A DNA stretch of 64,000 nucleotides from Paenibacillus sp. FSL H8-0548 (GCF_038630985.1 NZ_CP152049.1:624001-688000); one strand, 5' to 3'; shown: positions 7,516 to 14,411, counted from the stretch's first letter. The notes: generated from the letters alone by a model not told the origin. Numbers and translations: made by a program.

Positions 7516-7816
7516 TTATTCTCCGGCAGCAGTCGATGATATGGATGAAATTTTTTCGTATATCACTAAGGAGAATGCTTTTGCGGCAGAAAGTATGCTG
7601 AGAAAATTGGATGAATCCATTTCAAAATTAGTTGATTTTCCCAATATGGGTTCTGTGCTGTCCGATGATGATTATTCACTTTTACAACGTGGCTATCGGT
7701 TCATTGTGGTTAGTCCCTACTTAGTTTTTTACCGGATCGTAGATGATTCGATCATTATATATCGTATTTTGCATGGGCGCAGGGACTATCTTCGGGAATT
7801 GTTTGGTGTATTTTAA
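7493..7816 (+). CDS. RelE/ParE-family toxin
   Basis: A 107-residue toxin of the RelE/ParE superfamily. The typical elements are visible: ISYSPAAVDDMDEIFSYI at the N terminus, the FPNMGS turn, GYRFIVVSPYLVFYRI in the core and the C-terminal IYRILHGRRDYLREL, which carries the basic residues of the active side. Whether it acts as an mRNA interferase (RelE-like) or on gyrase (ParE-like) cannot be told from sequence. ATG 7493 has GGAGG at 7481-7485. It overlaps the antitoxin gene by 23 bases, which implies translational coupling. Confidence 0.85.
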   Translation: MQPKKRISYSPAAVDDMDEIFSYITKENAFAAESMLRKLDESISKLVDFPNMGSVLSDDDYSLLQRGYRFIVVSPYLVFYRIVDDSIIIYRILHGRRDYLRELFGVF

Positions 7817-7885
7817 CGAATTGGTTATTGTTAAGCAATATCGCACGGCCTAAAGCTGATGCTGACCTCAACTAAATTCCGGCTT

Positions 7886-7957
7886 TACGCCGGAAGCTGG
7901 AGTGATTGGATTTCTTATGAAGAGAATCCGGTTGCGGTGGGGGACGAAGAAAGGCGT
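7886..7957 (+). pseudogene. Remnant of the rhodanese C-terminus (second copy)
   Basis: This stretch still reads [20 protein letters not shown] in one frame and matches the last 70 bases of the sulfurtransferase gene at 6247-6320 closely. The rest of the gene is absent. It marks a duplication of the rhodanese 3' flank. Confidence 0.75.
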
Positions 7958-8039
7958 AATCGGCATAGTAGTGTGTGACTCGGAGTACATCGCTTATGTG
8001 GCGATGTACTTCATTGCGTTGTGTTTAGGATTGTCGAAG

Positions 8040-8056
8040 TCAACAAGGAGTCAACA
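8040..8056 (+). repeat. TCAACA-N5-TCAACA motif, instance 1
   Basis: Two TCAACA hexamers start exactly 11 bp apart (8040 and 8051). Further instances lie at 8235, 11609, 11832 and, with a degenerate first half, 12020. Confidence 0.6.
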
Positions 8057-8139
8057 CTCATTCTCTGAAAATACTTGCAGGAAGCCACGTGCCGAGCGGA
8101 CGCCCGCATGGAGTCGATACACCTCTGAGGCACAAAGAA

Positions 8140-8175
8140 GGCCGGTAGTCCCCGTGCTCAAAGCGGCTACCGGCC
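8140..8175 (+). terminator. Strong GC-rich hairpin
   Basis: GGCCGGTAG at 8140-8148 pairs with CTACCGGCC at 8167-8175. Only ATTGTTATTG follows, so it is a weak terminator at best. A related but imperfect hairpin occurs near 11734-11762 in the duplicate block. Confidence 0.5.
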
Positions 8176-8234
8176 ATTGTTATTGAAGAGTTCTTCTTAC
8201 CGAAATTAACAACAAGAAGCCTCTCAAAGATCAA

Positions 8235-8251
8235 TCAACATCGGTTCAACA
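8235..8251 (+). repeat. TCAACA-N5-TCAACA motif, instance 2
   Basis: TCAACA hexamers start at 8235 and 8246, again 11 bp apart, about 60 bp upstream of the toxin promoter. Confidence 0.6.
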
Positions 8252-8307
8252 ATACCTTTAAAATAAGCCACACTAGCAGAACTTTCTCACTCAATGCTTA
8301 CAAATTA

Positions 8308-8316
8308 TGCTAGAAT
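8308..8316 (+). promoter_or_regulatory. Extended -10 promoter of the type I toxin gene
   Basis: TGCTAGAAT fits an extended -10 (TGn followed by a TATAAT-like hexamer). No good -35 is seen at 17 bp. It would give a leader of about 60 bases before the toxin ribosome binding site. Confidence 0.45.
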
Positions 8317-8381
8317 AAGACAAACACATAGAACGGCTTGCAAGGGTGGTCGGCTACCTCTCGACGAAGGGAGGGATGCCC

Positions 8382-8489
8382 ATGGAGGTTAAAGACGCTA
8401 TGACGTTAATGATCGGTTTTGGTGCGCTTATTGTAGCACTGCTGACACTGGTTGTTGCCATCATTGCATTGATTAACCAACAAAAATAG
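8382..8489 (+). CDS. Small holin-like type I toxin (TxpA/BsrG-like), copy 2
   Basis: A 35-residue peptide consisting of MEVKDAMTLMIGFGAL, a single hydrophobic helix and the tail INQQK. This is the pattern of the putative holin-like toxin family related to TxpA and BsrG, which insert in or disturb the membrane when their antisense RNA is lacking. GGGAGG at 8369-8374 lies 7 bases before ATG 8382, so I prefer this over the ATG at 8376. An IS element sits 12 bases after the stop codon and separates the gene from its presumed antisense-RNA promoter at 10346-10374. Too short for routine gene finders. Confidence 0.75.
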   Translation: MEVKDAMTLMIGFGALIVALLTLVVAIIALINQQK

Positions 8490-8501
8490 ACCGCCCCGTT
8501 G

Positions 8502-8541
8502 TGATATGCTCCCATCGTAGTAGACAGTAGAAAAAACAAAA
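8502..8541 (+). repeat. Left terminal inverted repeat of the IS3-family element
   Basis: Begins TGATATGCTCCC and contains AGTAGACAGTAGAAAAAAC, which matches the right end in inverted orientation. Confidence 0.85.
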
Positions 8542-8573
8542 CTTCTACTTCTACCATGATAGGAGTTTTTGCT

Positions 8574-9257
8574 TTGTCAAAAAGGAGTGCAATTTCATTA
8601 GATGTAAAACTACAGGTTGTAAAAAGATGCCTTAAACAGGATTCAAATCCTCATCATGAAGCAAAGCAACTGGGGATCGACGATATGACTGTTGTGGATT
8701 GGATAAGGAAATACAAAGCAGATGGTTATGAAGGGTTAAAGGAATCCAAAGCTTGGAAAACGTACTCACATGAGCTCAAGCAGACCGCGGTTCGTGACGT
8801 TCTATCCGGAAAGTACTCCATCCGAGAAGCGACAAACCAGCATCACATTTCAAGTAAAAGTGTTTTGACGAACTGGATTTCCAAGTATACTTGTGGGAAA
8901 GAAATTAAACCTACTCGTAAAGGAACGGTTCACATGAATAAAGGACGTAAAACCACTTTTGAAGAGCGTATTGAAATTGTGCAGTATACCCTTGCCAATC
9001 AGTTGGATTATCAGAAATCGATGAAGAAGTACGATGTTTCCTACCAACAGGTGTACGCATGGGTTCGTAAATATCATTCAGGCGGCGAGGAGGTTCTTAG
9101 GGACCGTCGTGGGCGCAGTAGACCTGAGGAAGAACTGGATGAGGCTGAACGTCTTAAACTCCGAATCAAAGAGCTAGAAGCGCGTAACGAGTATTTAGAA
9201 ATGGAGAACGCCTTCGAAAAAAAGTTGGCAGAGATCCGGCGAAAACGTACACGCTAA
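8574..9257 (+). CDS. IS3-family transposase OrfA (two helix-turn-helix domains)
   Basis: A 227-residue DNA-binding protein of the IS150-like group. Two helix-turn-helix domains are visible, one at about residues 5-55 (LDVKLQVVKRCL... DDMTVVDWIRKY) and one at about 120-170 (FEERIEIVQYTL ... VSYQQVYAWVRKY). The C-terminal ELEARNEYLEMEN helix is a leucine-zipper-like segment for oligomerisation. TTG 8574 is preceded by AGGAG at 8561-8565. An A7G slippery run near the end allows a -1 shift into the OrfB frame. Alone, OrfA usually binds the ends and regulates transposition. Confidence 0.9.
   Translation: MSKRSAISLDVKLQVVKRCLKQDSNPHHEAKQLGIDDMTVVDWIRKYKADGYEGLKESKAWKTYSHELKQTAVRDVLSGKYSIREATNQHHISSKSVLTNWISKYTCGKEIKPTRKGTVHMNKGRKTTFEERIEIVQYTLANQLDYQKSMKKYDVSYQQVYAWVRKYHSGGEEVLRDRRGRSRPEEELDEAERLKLRIKELEARNEYLEMENAFEKKLAEIRRKRTR
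9217..9224 (+). other. Programmed -1 frameshift site (A AAA AAG)
   Basis: The OrfA reading is GAA AAA AAG, containing the classic heptamer A AAA AAG. Slipping back one base continues without a stop from 9224 through the OrfB coding region, giving the fused transposase OrfAB, as described for IS150-type elements. Confidence 0.8.
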
Positions 9258-9277
9258 CCCTCGTTCGACACGTAGAC

Positions 9278-10132
9278 TTGTATCAAGCGATTCAAGAACT
9301 GCACACGGAAAAGGGCTACGCGATACTAGCGTTATGCAAGCTCGCTAACGTCGCCAGATCTGCCTATTATAAATGGTTAAAATGGACGCCGTCCAATCGA
9401 GAACTTGAGCGGCTTTCACTAGCAAAAGAAGTGAAGCTTCGCTATGACAAGCGAAAAGGGATACTGGGTTATCGCCAAATGCGTCTCCAATTAAACCGTA
9501 AACTGAAAAAGACTTACAACAAAAAGCGTTACTACGGGATTATGAGAGCTCTCGGATTAAAAGCAGTGATTCGGAGGAAGCGTCCAAGCTACGTGAGAGC
9601 CACGGAAACACATGTTGCCGAAAACGTCATGAACCGTGACTTTCAAGCCGCTGCTCCGAACCTAAAGTGGTGTACAGATGTCACCGAGCTGAAGTATGGG
9701 AACGGTCGAAAGTCCTATTTGAGCGCCATGATTGATGTGCACGATAACTCCGTCGTTTCGTGGGTGCTCAGCCACTCCAACAACAACAAATTGGTCATGG
9801 ACACGATAAAGAAGGCATATAGGGGAAAACGTGGAATCACGCCACTTCTGCATAGTGACAGAGGTTTCCAATATACCTCGCATGAATATAATCGCTTGAA
9901 GGTGAAATACGGTTTCACAACAAGCATGTCTCGTGTGAGTCGCTGCCTGGATAACCAGCCGATCGAGCGATTTTGGGGCACATTCAAGGCAGAAAGCTTT
10001 TATTTGAAGAAATACGATACCTACGATGAAGTTCTTGAAGATGTGAGGAACTATATTCGATACTACAACAACTACCGATATACGGAGCGACTTAACGGCT
10101 TGTCTCCCCACGAGTATCGCCGAGCTGCTTAA
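9278..10132 (+). CDS. IS3-family transposase OrfB (DDE integrase core)
   Basis: This is the catalytic part of the transposase and is made as OrfAB by -1 frameshifting; the open frame reaches back to the slippery site. It has an N-terminal HTH_21-like segment (KEVKLRYDKRKGILGYRQM) and an rve integrase core with all three acidic residues: Asp in WCTDVTE, Asp in LLHSDRG and Glu in PIERFWG, the last two separated by 35 residues. The length and motifs are those of a complete IS150-group transposase. The TTG at 9278 is a nominal start, since no clear ribosome binding site precedes it. Confidence 0.9.
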   Translation: MYQAIQELHTEKGYAILALCKLANVARSAYYKWLKWTPSNRELERLSLAKEVKLRYDKRKGILGYRQMRLQLNRKLKKTYNKKRYYGIMRALGLKAVIRRKRPSYVRATETHVAENVMNRDFQAAAPNLKWCTDVTELKYGNGRKSYLSAMIDVHDNSVVSWVLSHSNNNKLVMDTIKKAYRGKRGITPLLHSDRGFQYTSHEYNRLKVKYGFTTSMSRVSRCLDNQPIERFWGTFKAESFYLKKYDTYDEVLEDVRNYIRYYNNYRYTERLNGLSPHEYRRAA

Positions 10133-10186
10133 TAAAAATAATCCCCCAGTTCTCTGTACTTGAACTGAGGGATAGGTCTAATCGTT

Positions 10187-10227
10187 TTTTGTTTTTTTCT
10201 ACTGTCTACTTGACAGGGAGCACTTCA
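10187..10227 (+). repeat. Right terminal inverted repeat of the IS3-family element
   Basis: Read on the minus strand it begins TGAAGTGCTCCC and shares AGTAGACAGTAGAAAAAA with the left end. It ends next to the GTTG target duplicate. Confidence 0.85.
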
Positions 10228-10231
10228 GTTG

Positions 10232-10339
10232 CAAGGAGTACGGTCTATTTCTGTAATGTAGATTTCGTTTCCGAAGCCGACCGCCTTTGAAGCGGTCTAC
10301 TGTGCTGTCGGAGTCGTGTTGACGCACGGCTCCTTCTTT
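10232..10339 (-). ncRNA. Predicted antisense RNA (type I antitoxin), copy 2, cut by the IS
   Basis: This is the counterpart of the RNA predicted at 6430-6543. A transcript from the promoter at 10346-10374 would begin near 10339, pass the hairpins at 10310-10333 and 10279-10297, and then run into the right end of the IS instead of the toxin 3' region. Its length and 3' end are unknown. Confidence 0.45.
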
Positions 10340-10341
10340 AT
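10310..10341 (+). terminator. Displaced terminator hairpin of toxin copy 2
   Basis: GGAGTCGTG (10310-10318) pairs with CACGGCTCC (10325-10333), followed by TTCTTTATTTTTATT. It would have ended the toxin mRNA before the IS insertion. Confidence 0.6.
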
Positions 10342-10345
10342 TTTT

Positions 10346-10374
10346 ATTATAACGGTGTGAGTTTATACATGCAA
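10346..10374 (-). promoter_or_regulatory. Promoter for the antisense RNA, copy 2
   Basis: On the minus strand TTGCAT (10369-10374), 17 bases, and a perfect TATAAT (10346-10351). It is better than its copy 1 counterpart and shows no sign of decay. Confidence 0.7.
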
Positions 10375-10468
10375 TAAGATAATCGCTTAAGCTTACAATC
10401 GGCAAGTGAGCGCAGTGAAAATCCATCGTATGCTACAGTTGCCGCTGCCTTATGAAAGGAGGATTAGT

Positions 10469-11083
10469 TTGAGGACGGATATCAACAATTGGGTGACCTT
10501 AAATGTACCCGAAGTATGCACGATTTACTCAAAGATTCCTGTTACTTGGTGTATTGCAGGAGGCTGGGCTTTAGATTTGTATGTCGGCAAGCAGTCAAGG
10601 GAACATGATGATGTAGACTTAATAATATTACGTGAGGAGCAATTAACTACGTTCCAATATCTATCGAAAGATTGGACGTTGTACAAGGCCGAGAATGGAA
10701 AGCTCGATCGTTGGGAAGAAGGAGAGTTTCTCGCCGTTACAAATGATATCTGGGTTAGTAAAGATAGCAACTCCCCATGGGCTTTTCAAATTATGTTGAT
10801 AGATTCAAACCATGACTCATGGATTTACGGAAGGGAAAAGTCTATCCGCAGACCAATGGCAGATATAATAGCAAAGACAAAAGAAGGGATCCCATACTTA
10901 AAGCCAGAAATACAACTTCTCTATAAAGGTGGAAGTTTAAAAATCCGAGAAAAGGATCATAACGACTTCTTGAATGTTCTACCTTTGCTCGAACCACAAT
11001 CCAAAGAGTGGCTCAAAGCTTCGCTGCAGACACAATTTCCAGAGGGACATGTTTGGATGGAATATATCGAAAATAATAACTGA
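10469..11083 (+). CDS. Nucleotidyltransferase of the aminoglycoside adenylyltransferase-like family
   Basis: A 204-residue protein with the nucleotidyltransferase signature CIAGGWALDLYVGKQSREHDDVDL, in which the paired Asp residues of DDVDL should bind metal. The pattern resembles the family that includes aminoglycoside 2''-nucleotidyltransferases, but many members have no proven resistance role. TTG 10469 is favoured because AAAGGAGG at 10455-10462 lies 6 bases before it. The longer frame from GTG 10406 would overlap the antisense-promoter flank. It stands alone between an IS and a gene-free stretch, so it may have arrived as passenger DNA. The substrate is unknown. Confidence 0.75.
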   Translation: MRTDINNWVTLNVPEVCTIYSKIPVTWCIAGGWALDLYVGKQSREHDDVDLIILREEQLTTFQYLSKDWTLYKAENGKLDRWEEGEFLAVTNDIWVSKDSNSPWAFQIMLIDSNHDSWIYGREKSIRRPMADIIAKTKEGIPYLKPEIQLLYKGGSLKIREKDHNDFLNVLPLLEPQSKEWLKASLQTQFPEGHVWMEYIENNN

Positions 11084-11128
11084 TTGGGGTTCCGTTATTT
11101 ATGTAACTTTTAAGTGTGCTTGGTTTGC

Positions 11129-11455
11129 AAAAAAAACGCCAACAAGTTGCAAACAACCGGTGTAGTAGCCCCCAACCCAGCCCATCCACCTTCCGGGTGC
11201 TACCTTGCTTCACTTGGCCTTTTGTTGGCGATCCGTTTGCTTGACCCAGCCACGGGTGGATGACTTCCCCCGGCTCAAACCGGATTGCCGCTCAAGCCCC
11301 GTCCTCCACGAGTTTCTTACTCCACAAGTCCTCCCAAGCGTAGCCAAGGGAGATCGTTGCACATAGGCGCTGGCATATCCTCCGAAGCACTCCCGCCGCG
11401 TTGCTCCGAACCCCTACTTTTTCTGCTTGGAGTTATTCGAGCATGGGGGTTCGTG
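11129..11455 (-). ncRNA. Candidate structured RNA or RNA-like repeat element ending in T8
   Basis: On the minus strand the GC-rich stretch contains several complementary segments: CGAACCCC/GGGGTTCG (pairing 11407-11414 with 11446-11453), CATCCACC/GGTGGATG (near 11254-11261 and 11183-11190), GTAGC/GCTAC, and a closing stem CGCCAACAA/TTGTTGGCG (11222-11230 with 11137-11145). Eight T residues follow immediately (11136 to 11129), as in an intrinsic terminator. No open frame fits. It could be a structured non-coding RNA, a dispersed repeat or the end of a decayed element. I do not recognise the family. Confidence 0.35.
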
Positions 11456-11466
11456 GGGAGTAAGAA

Positions 11467-11524
11467 GCTGGAGTGATTGGAGCTCTGTGGAGGGGAATCC
11501 GGTTGCTACGGGGGAAGAGTAAGA
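11467..11524 (+). pseudogene. Remnant of the rhodanese C-terminus (third copy)
   Basis: A diverged copy of the last part of the sulfurtransferase gene that still reads SWSDWSS..GNPVATGEE before a stop. It is more decayed than the copy at 7886-7957, so the two duplications differ in age. Confidence 0.65.
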
Positions 11525-11550
11525 GCTGAGGGGAGAGTAGTATGTAAGAT

Positions 11551-11602
11551 TTGAATACATCGCCATGTGGGCTGAATGCTCAAGTTGATGTATTTTTTAT
11601 GC
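11551..11602 (+). terminator. Terminator-like dispersed repeat, imperfect copy
   Basis: Closely similar to 34325-34384: both read GATTTGAATACATCGCCAT, then a variable loop, then GATGTATTTTTT. Here the right arm has changed (TTGATGTAT against GGCGATGTAT), leaving the pairing ATACATC/GATGTAT. Confidence 0.6.
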
Positions 11603-11608
11603 TTGAAG

Positions 11609-11625
11609 TCAACACGGAATCAACA
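11609..11625 (+). repeat. TCAACA-N5-TCAACA motif, instance 3
   Basis: Hexamers start at 11609 and 11620, 11 bp apart. The position corresponds to instance 1 in the duplicate block at 8040. Confidence 0.6.
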
Positions 11626-11831
11626 ATCGCTCACTGAAGATACTTACAAATATCTCCGAGCCGAGCGCACGCCCTCGTATTCACGAAAATATACCGTACG
11701 GCACTATGTAGAGGCAAAACAAAGGCCGGTCAGCCCCTCCTCTTGAGAGTGACTGCTGGCCCACTTAGTAGTTTGTGGTTTAAACCAATTCTTTTAAAAA
11801 AATCAACAATTCCTAAACTTCTAGAACCCAA

Positions 11832-11848
11832 TCAACGTACAATCAACA
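11832..11848 (+). repeat. TCAACG-N5-TCAACA motif, instance 4
   Basis: Hexamers start at 11832 and 11843, 11 bp apart, with one change in the first. A lone TCAACA lies at 11803. Confidence 0.55.
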
Positions 11849-12019
11849 ATTAGGGTTGAAAATCGAACAGATTCCCCTCATTTTGCATCCCGCATGCGGT
11901 CTTTCGGAAAATACCTCGTGGAAAGAGTAGGAGTTTAGAAACCCTTGGGAAGGTCGTCCTGAGTATATAAGTATTTGAGGCGAGTTAGTTGGATGATGTC
12001 TTCTTGGTTAGGCTTAGAT

Positions 12020-12036
12020 TTAACTGGGAATCAACA
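12020..12036 (+). repeat. TTAACT-N5-TCAACA motif, degenerate instance 5
   Basis: The second hexamer at 12031 is perfect; the first at 12020 keeps four of six bases at the same 11-bp offset. Confidence 0.4.
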
Positions 12037-12261
12037 ATAGTAGATCGAAATTGAATTCATGAAAACTCGTATAGATCATCAGAAACACGTAAAAACGCTC
12101 AGCACCCCACGGCAAATTCATGAACCCAGATATTACCAGTGGGAATAGCAATGATTATTTTCGAAATATTACAGACTTCTCCTTTCATGTATGTTGAAGG
12201 TATAAAGAAGCTCCTTCGATATAAAGAATGGGGGGGGAATTCACCGTCTGATGGTTAAATA

Positions 12262-12960
12262 CTACATTTGCTTGAATGCCATGTTAATCAAATGATCGTG
12301 ATAGTCTATATCCGCGGCTGCGATGATTCTTTTGTTGGGCTTGCTCGTTTTTGGTTGGATCTTGGTTTCATTTTTGAGCACATTGAAGACCATCCGTTTG
12401 ACGACGGCTAGATTTTGGGCTGCTGCCGTTTCTCTTGTTTGATTGCGGTCGTCTCCAAAGGTAACATCCAGACTCCAATGCATGCTTTCAATGCCCCAAT
12501 GTTTCCTTGCAGCCGTAGCGAAGTCGGTCACATCGTCTACGCTGCCAATATAATAAGCGGTTTCTGTGGTGGTTTTAGTCGGGTCAGCGATAAACGATAC
12601 CTCGCGTTTAACCATGCCAACCCCTGTCAGTTTGGCCCAGTCACCTTGCGCATCGCCCATCCAATCGATAAAACGGGTTGAAAATTCCTGGGGTTGAATC
12701 AACGAAAAGCCTCGCTTAATCGTGGATAAGGAAGAAATACCGTTCATTAAGGAGATGTATTTTTTAAACCACTCTCCAGTTGCTGGCACTTTTGCCCACG
12801 TATAGATATCGTCCCATTCATCGTATCCGCAAAGGACACCGCTTACGACAATAAACAGAATATCCGTTAGTCGATGATACACTTTCCCTTCCTGCCTATT
12901 ATCCTGAAAATCACTAAAATACTCAAAAAAAGTCCCTTGATATCTATTGTCGCTCATCAT
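12262..12960 (-). pseudogene. ISAs1-family transposase with internal deletion
   Basis: The N-terminal part (RLTDILFIVVSGVLCGYDEW, KYISLMNGISSLSTIKR) and the C-terminal part (HWGIESMHWSLDVTFGDDRNQTR) are typical of ISAs1-family transposases of about 370 residues. About 120-130 residues are missing in the middle: WMGDAQ joins GDWAKLTGVG directly. The lost segment normally carries the DGK and IDAMGTQ catalytic Asp motifs, so the 233-residue product cannot transpose. The frame is preserved. GGAGGG precedes the paired ATGs at 12960 and 12957. I could not define the ends of the element. Confidence 0.8.
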
Positions 12961-13096
12961 GATCCCTCCGAAAATACGTCTAAGCTCTATCTTACTCCTT
13001 GAGAGGCCTTGCTGAAAGAGGGATGAGATATTCACTTTCTACGGGCGCCAAAATGAACCAATATTTATGTTTATCTACCAGTATGTCTCTTCATGA

Positions 13097-13870
13097 ATTC
13101 GCCGTGCTCTTGAGAAGGGCCTTGGAACAAAAATTTCCGAGCTCGTATCGGATAAGAAGCAAGCGAACAACAAAGAGGGTAAATACCAAGTCGTTAAGCT
13201 TACAACGACTGAGCCTTTCCCTCAAGTACTTAACTATTTGGCTCACCAATCAGCAGGCATCGTGTCCAAGAAACAGGTAGAGAGCATCAATACGTACGCC
13301 GTGGACAAATTCGACGTGAACAAAGATATTCCTTATGGCGACCAAAATACGGTTACGGAAGGCAGCACGTATAACAATACATTGTATACGAGCGGTCCTT
13401 ACATCCTATCCTCGAAAAACGATTACGAGGCGATCTTCTACAAAAATCCAGCCTATATGACTGGCACGGACAATGAGCCGAATATCGCCAATATTAAAAT
13501 CCGCTTCATTAAAGACGCAGACAGCACCTTGTCCGCGCTTCGCAGCGGCGAAATTCATATCTACTACGGCGTATCCGAGACAAAATTCGACGTCGTGAAG
13601 AGCGACAGCAAGCTGGCGCTCCAAACGGTTCAGAGCAACGCTATTTCTTACTTGCTGTTCAATACGAAAAACCGCCCAGTGGCGGAAAGCGCAGACCTGC
13701 GGAAAGCTGTTCTTTACTCCATCAACCAAGATGAGATCTTGTCTTTTTATAACGGCAACAAGTTCAAAGCCGTCTCGACGCTTAGCCCGCTTGTCGACAC
13801 AGGCCTGGAGCTGAAAGCTGATCCGGCGAAAGTGAAAGAATCCCTAAACGCCTACAGAGCGAGCAAGTAA
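13097..13870 (+). pseudogene. C-terminal half of a peptide/nickel-type ABC transporter binding protein (SBP family 5)
   Basis: The frame is open from just after a TGA at 13094 and encodes about 257 residues that match the C-terminal half of oligopeptide-binding proteins (LEKGLGTKISELV, STYNNTLYTSGPYIL, SGEIHIYYGV, NAISYLLFNTKNRPVAESADLRKAV). Family members are 500-600 residues with a signal peptide, which are missing here. The truncated edge faces the ISAs1 remnant, suggesting a deletion mediated by that element. A good terminator follows, so the 3' end is original. No transporter partner genes are nearby. Confidence 0.8.
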
Positions 13871-13884
13871 CGCTTAATATTGGC

Positions 13885-13932
13885 AAGAGACTGCCTCCGG
13901 TTATCACCTATGATGTTCTAGGCAGTCTCTTT
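13885..13932 (+). terminator. Terminator of the former peptide-binding-protein gene
   Basis: AAGAGACTGCC at 13885-13895 pairs with GGCAGTCTCTT at 13921-13931 around a 25-base loop. The T-run is short. Confidence 0.7.
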
Positions 13933-13955
13933 CACATACAAAGGAGAGTTCACGA

Positions 13956-14411
13956 ATGGCTGACAGATTCAAGCCCGAAACCAAACTATCACAATGGGAT
14001 GCCCTGATGTTGGAATCACTTAAGGCATACGGCTGGCCCAGTGATGAACCAATTAGCCGAGTTCAGGCCGGCAATCTGCCTACCGATGATAGCAAATTCC
14101 ATTTCGATTACACCGCTTTAACAGCCTTAGTGAATGGGGAGGCGAGTACCTTTGAGCAAGCCGTTATGAACGGCTATCAAATCAAGTACAACACGATTCG
14201 CGGTATTCACAGCTGGGTTCTCGTCGCGCTGCAGGAAGAAGCGGAGCTTATTCTGGAGCCGGAGAACGAAGCAGTCATCGCTCATTTGTCAGAAGCCGAC
14301 GCGCAGCGTCTAGCGTCAGTCTTTTCATTCGGATGGAGCTTATCGCTTCATGAGGAGACACAAGACTCAGACAGAAGCGCTTCGTATCGTGTCGCGCCTA
14401 TTAGAGCTTAA
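13956..14411 (+). CDS. Hypothetical protein, about 151 residues
   Basis: I do not recognise this protein. It is hydrophilic, has no signal peptide or membrane segment, is acidic in its C-terminal half (EEAELILEPENEAVIAHLSEADAQ) and contains the Trp/aromatic stretch GIHSWVLVALQEEAEL. A strong AAAGGAGAG precedes ATG 13956. It stands alone after a terminator and appears intact, in contrast to its decayed neighbours. The size and acidic character suggest a soluble cytoplasmic protein. No function is claimed. Confidence 0.7.
   Translation: MADRFKPETKLSQWDALMLESLKAYGWPSDEPISRVQAGNLPTDDSKFHFDYTALTALVNGEASTFEQAVMNGYQIKYNTIRGIHSWVLVALQEEAELILEPENEAVIAHLSEADAQRLASVFSFGWSLSLHEETQDSDRSASYRVAPIRA

Larger units (their letters stand above)
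7817..8381. other. Gene-free mosaic of rhodanese remnant, repeats and toxin leader
   Basis: No intact gene is seen. From left to right it contains a remnant of the rhodanese 3' end (7886-7957), a small hairpin GTACATCGC/GCGATGTAC (about 7986-8010), two TCAACA-N5-TCAACA motifs (8040-8056 and 8235-8251), a strong GC-rich hairpin (8140-8175) and the promoter and ribosome binding site of the small toxin. The block is a diverged duplicate of 11464-11890. Confidence 0.6.
8502..10227 (+). mobile_element. Complete IS3-family insertion sequence (IS150-like group), 1726 bp
   Basis: The element is bounded by imperfect inverted repeats of about 40 bp beginning TGATATGCTCCC and TGAAGTGCTCCC (right end read on the other strand). 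A 4-bp GTTG duplication flanks it at 8498-8501 and 10228-10231. It encodes OrfA and a frameshift-dependent OrfB. Comparing the flanks with the uninterrupted related sequence at 6425-6450 shows that it landed between a type I toxin gene and its antisense-RNA gene. Both ends and both frames look intact, so it may still be mobile. Confidence 0.9.
11084..12261. other. Gene-free region with GC-rich structured element and duplicated flank
   Basis: No believable protein gene is seen in these 1.18 kb. From left to right: a GC-rich, hairpin-rich stretch whose minus strand ends in T8 (11129-11455), a rhodanese 3' remnant (11467-11524), a terminator-like repeat (11551-11602), then AT-richer DNA with TCAACA motif pairs (11609, 11832, 12020). 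From about 12040 to 12261 I see nothing recognisable except a run of G near 12230. Confidence 0.6.

Noticed and set aside
7902..8186. Open frame of 94 codons beginning in the rhodanese remnant
   Set aside because: It joins a gene remnant with hairpin and motif sequence, has no ribosome binding site, and is not conserved in the duplicate block near 11.5 kb.
10141..10172. Hairpin ATCCC...GGGAT as a separate terminator
   Set aside because: It is inside the IS, just after OrfB, and is best seen as part of the element.
11285..11476. 63-codon open frame in the GC-rich stretch
   Set aside because: It has no start signal and lies in the hairpin-rich element, where base pairing and not codon pattern explains the composition.
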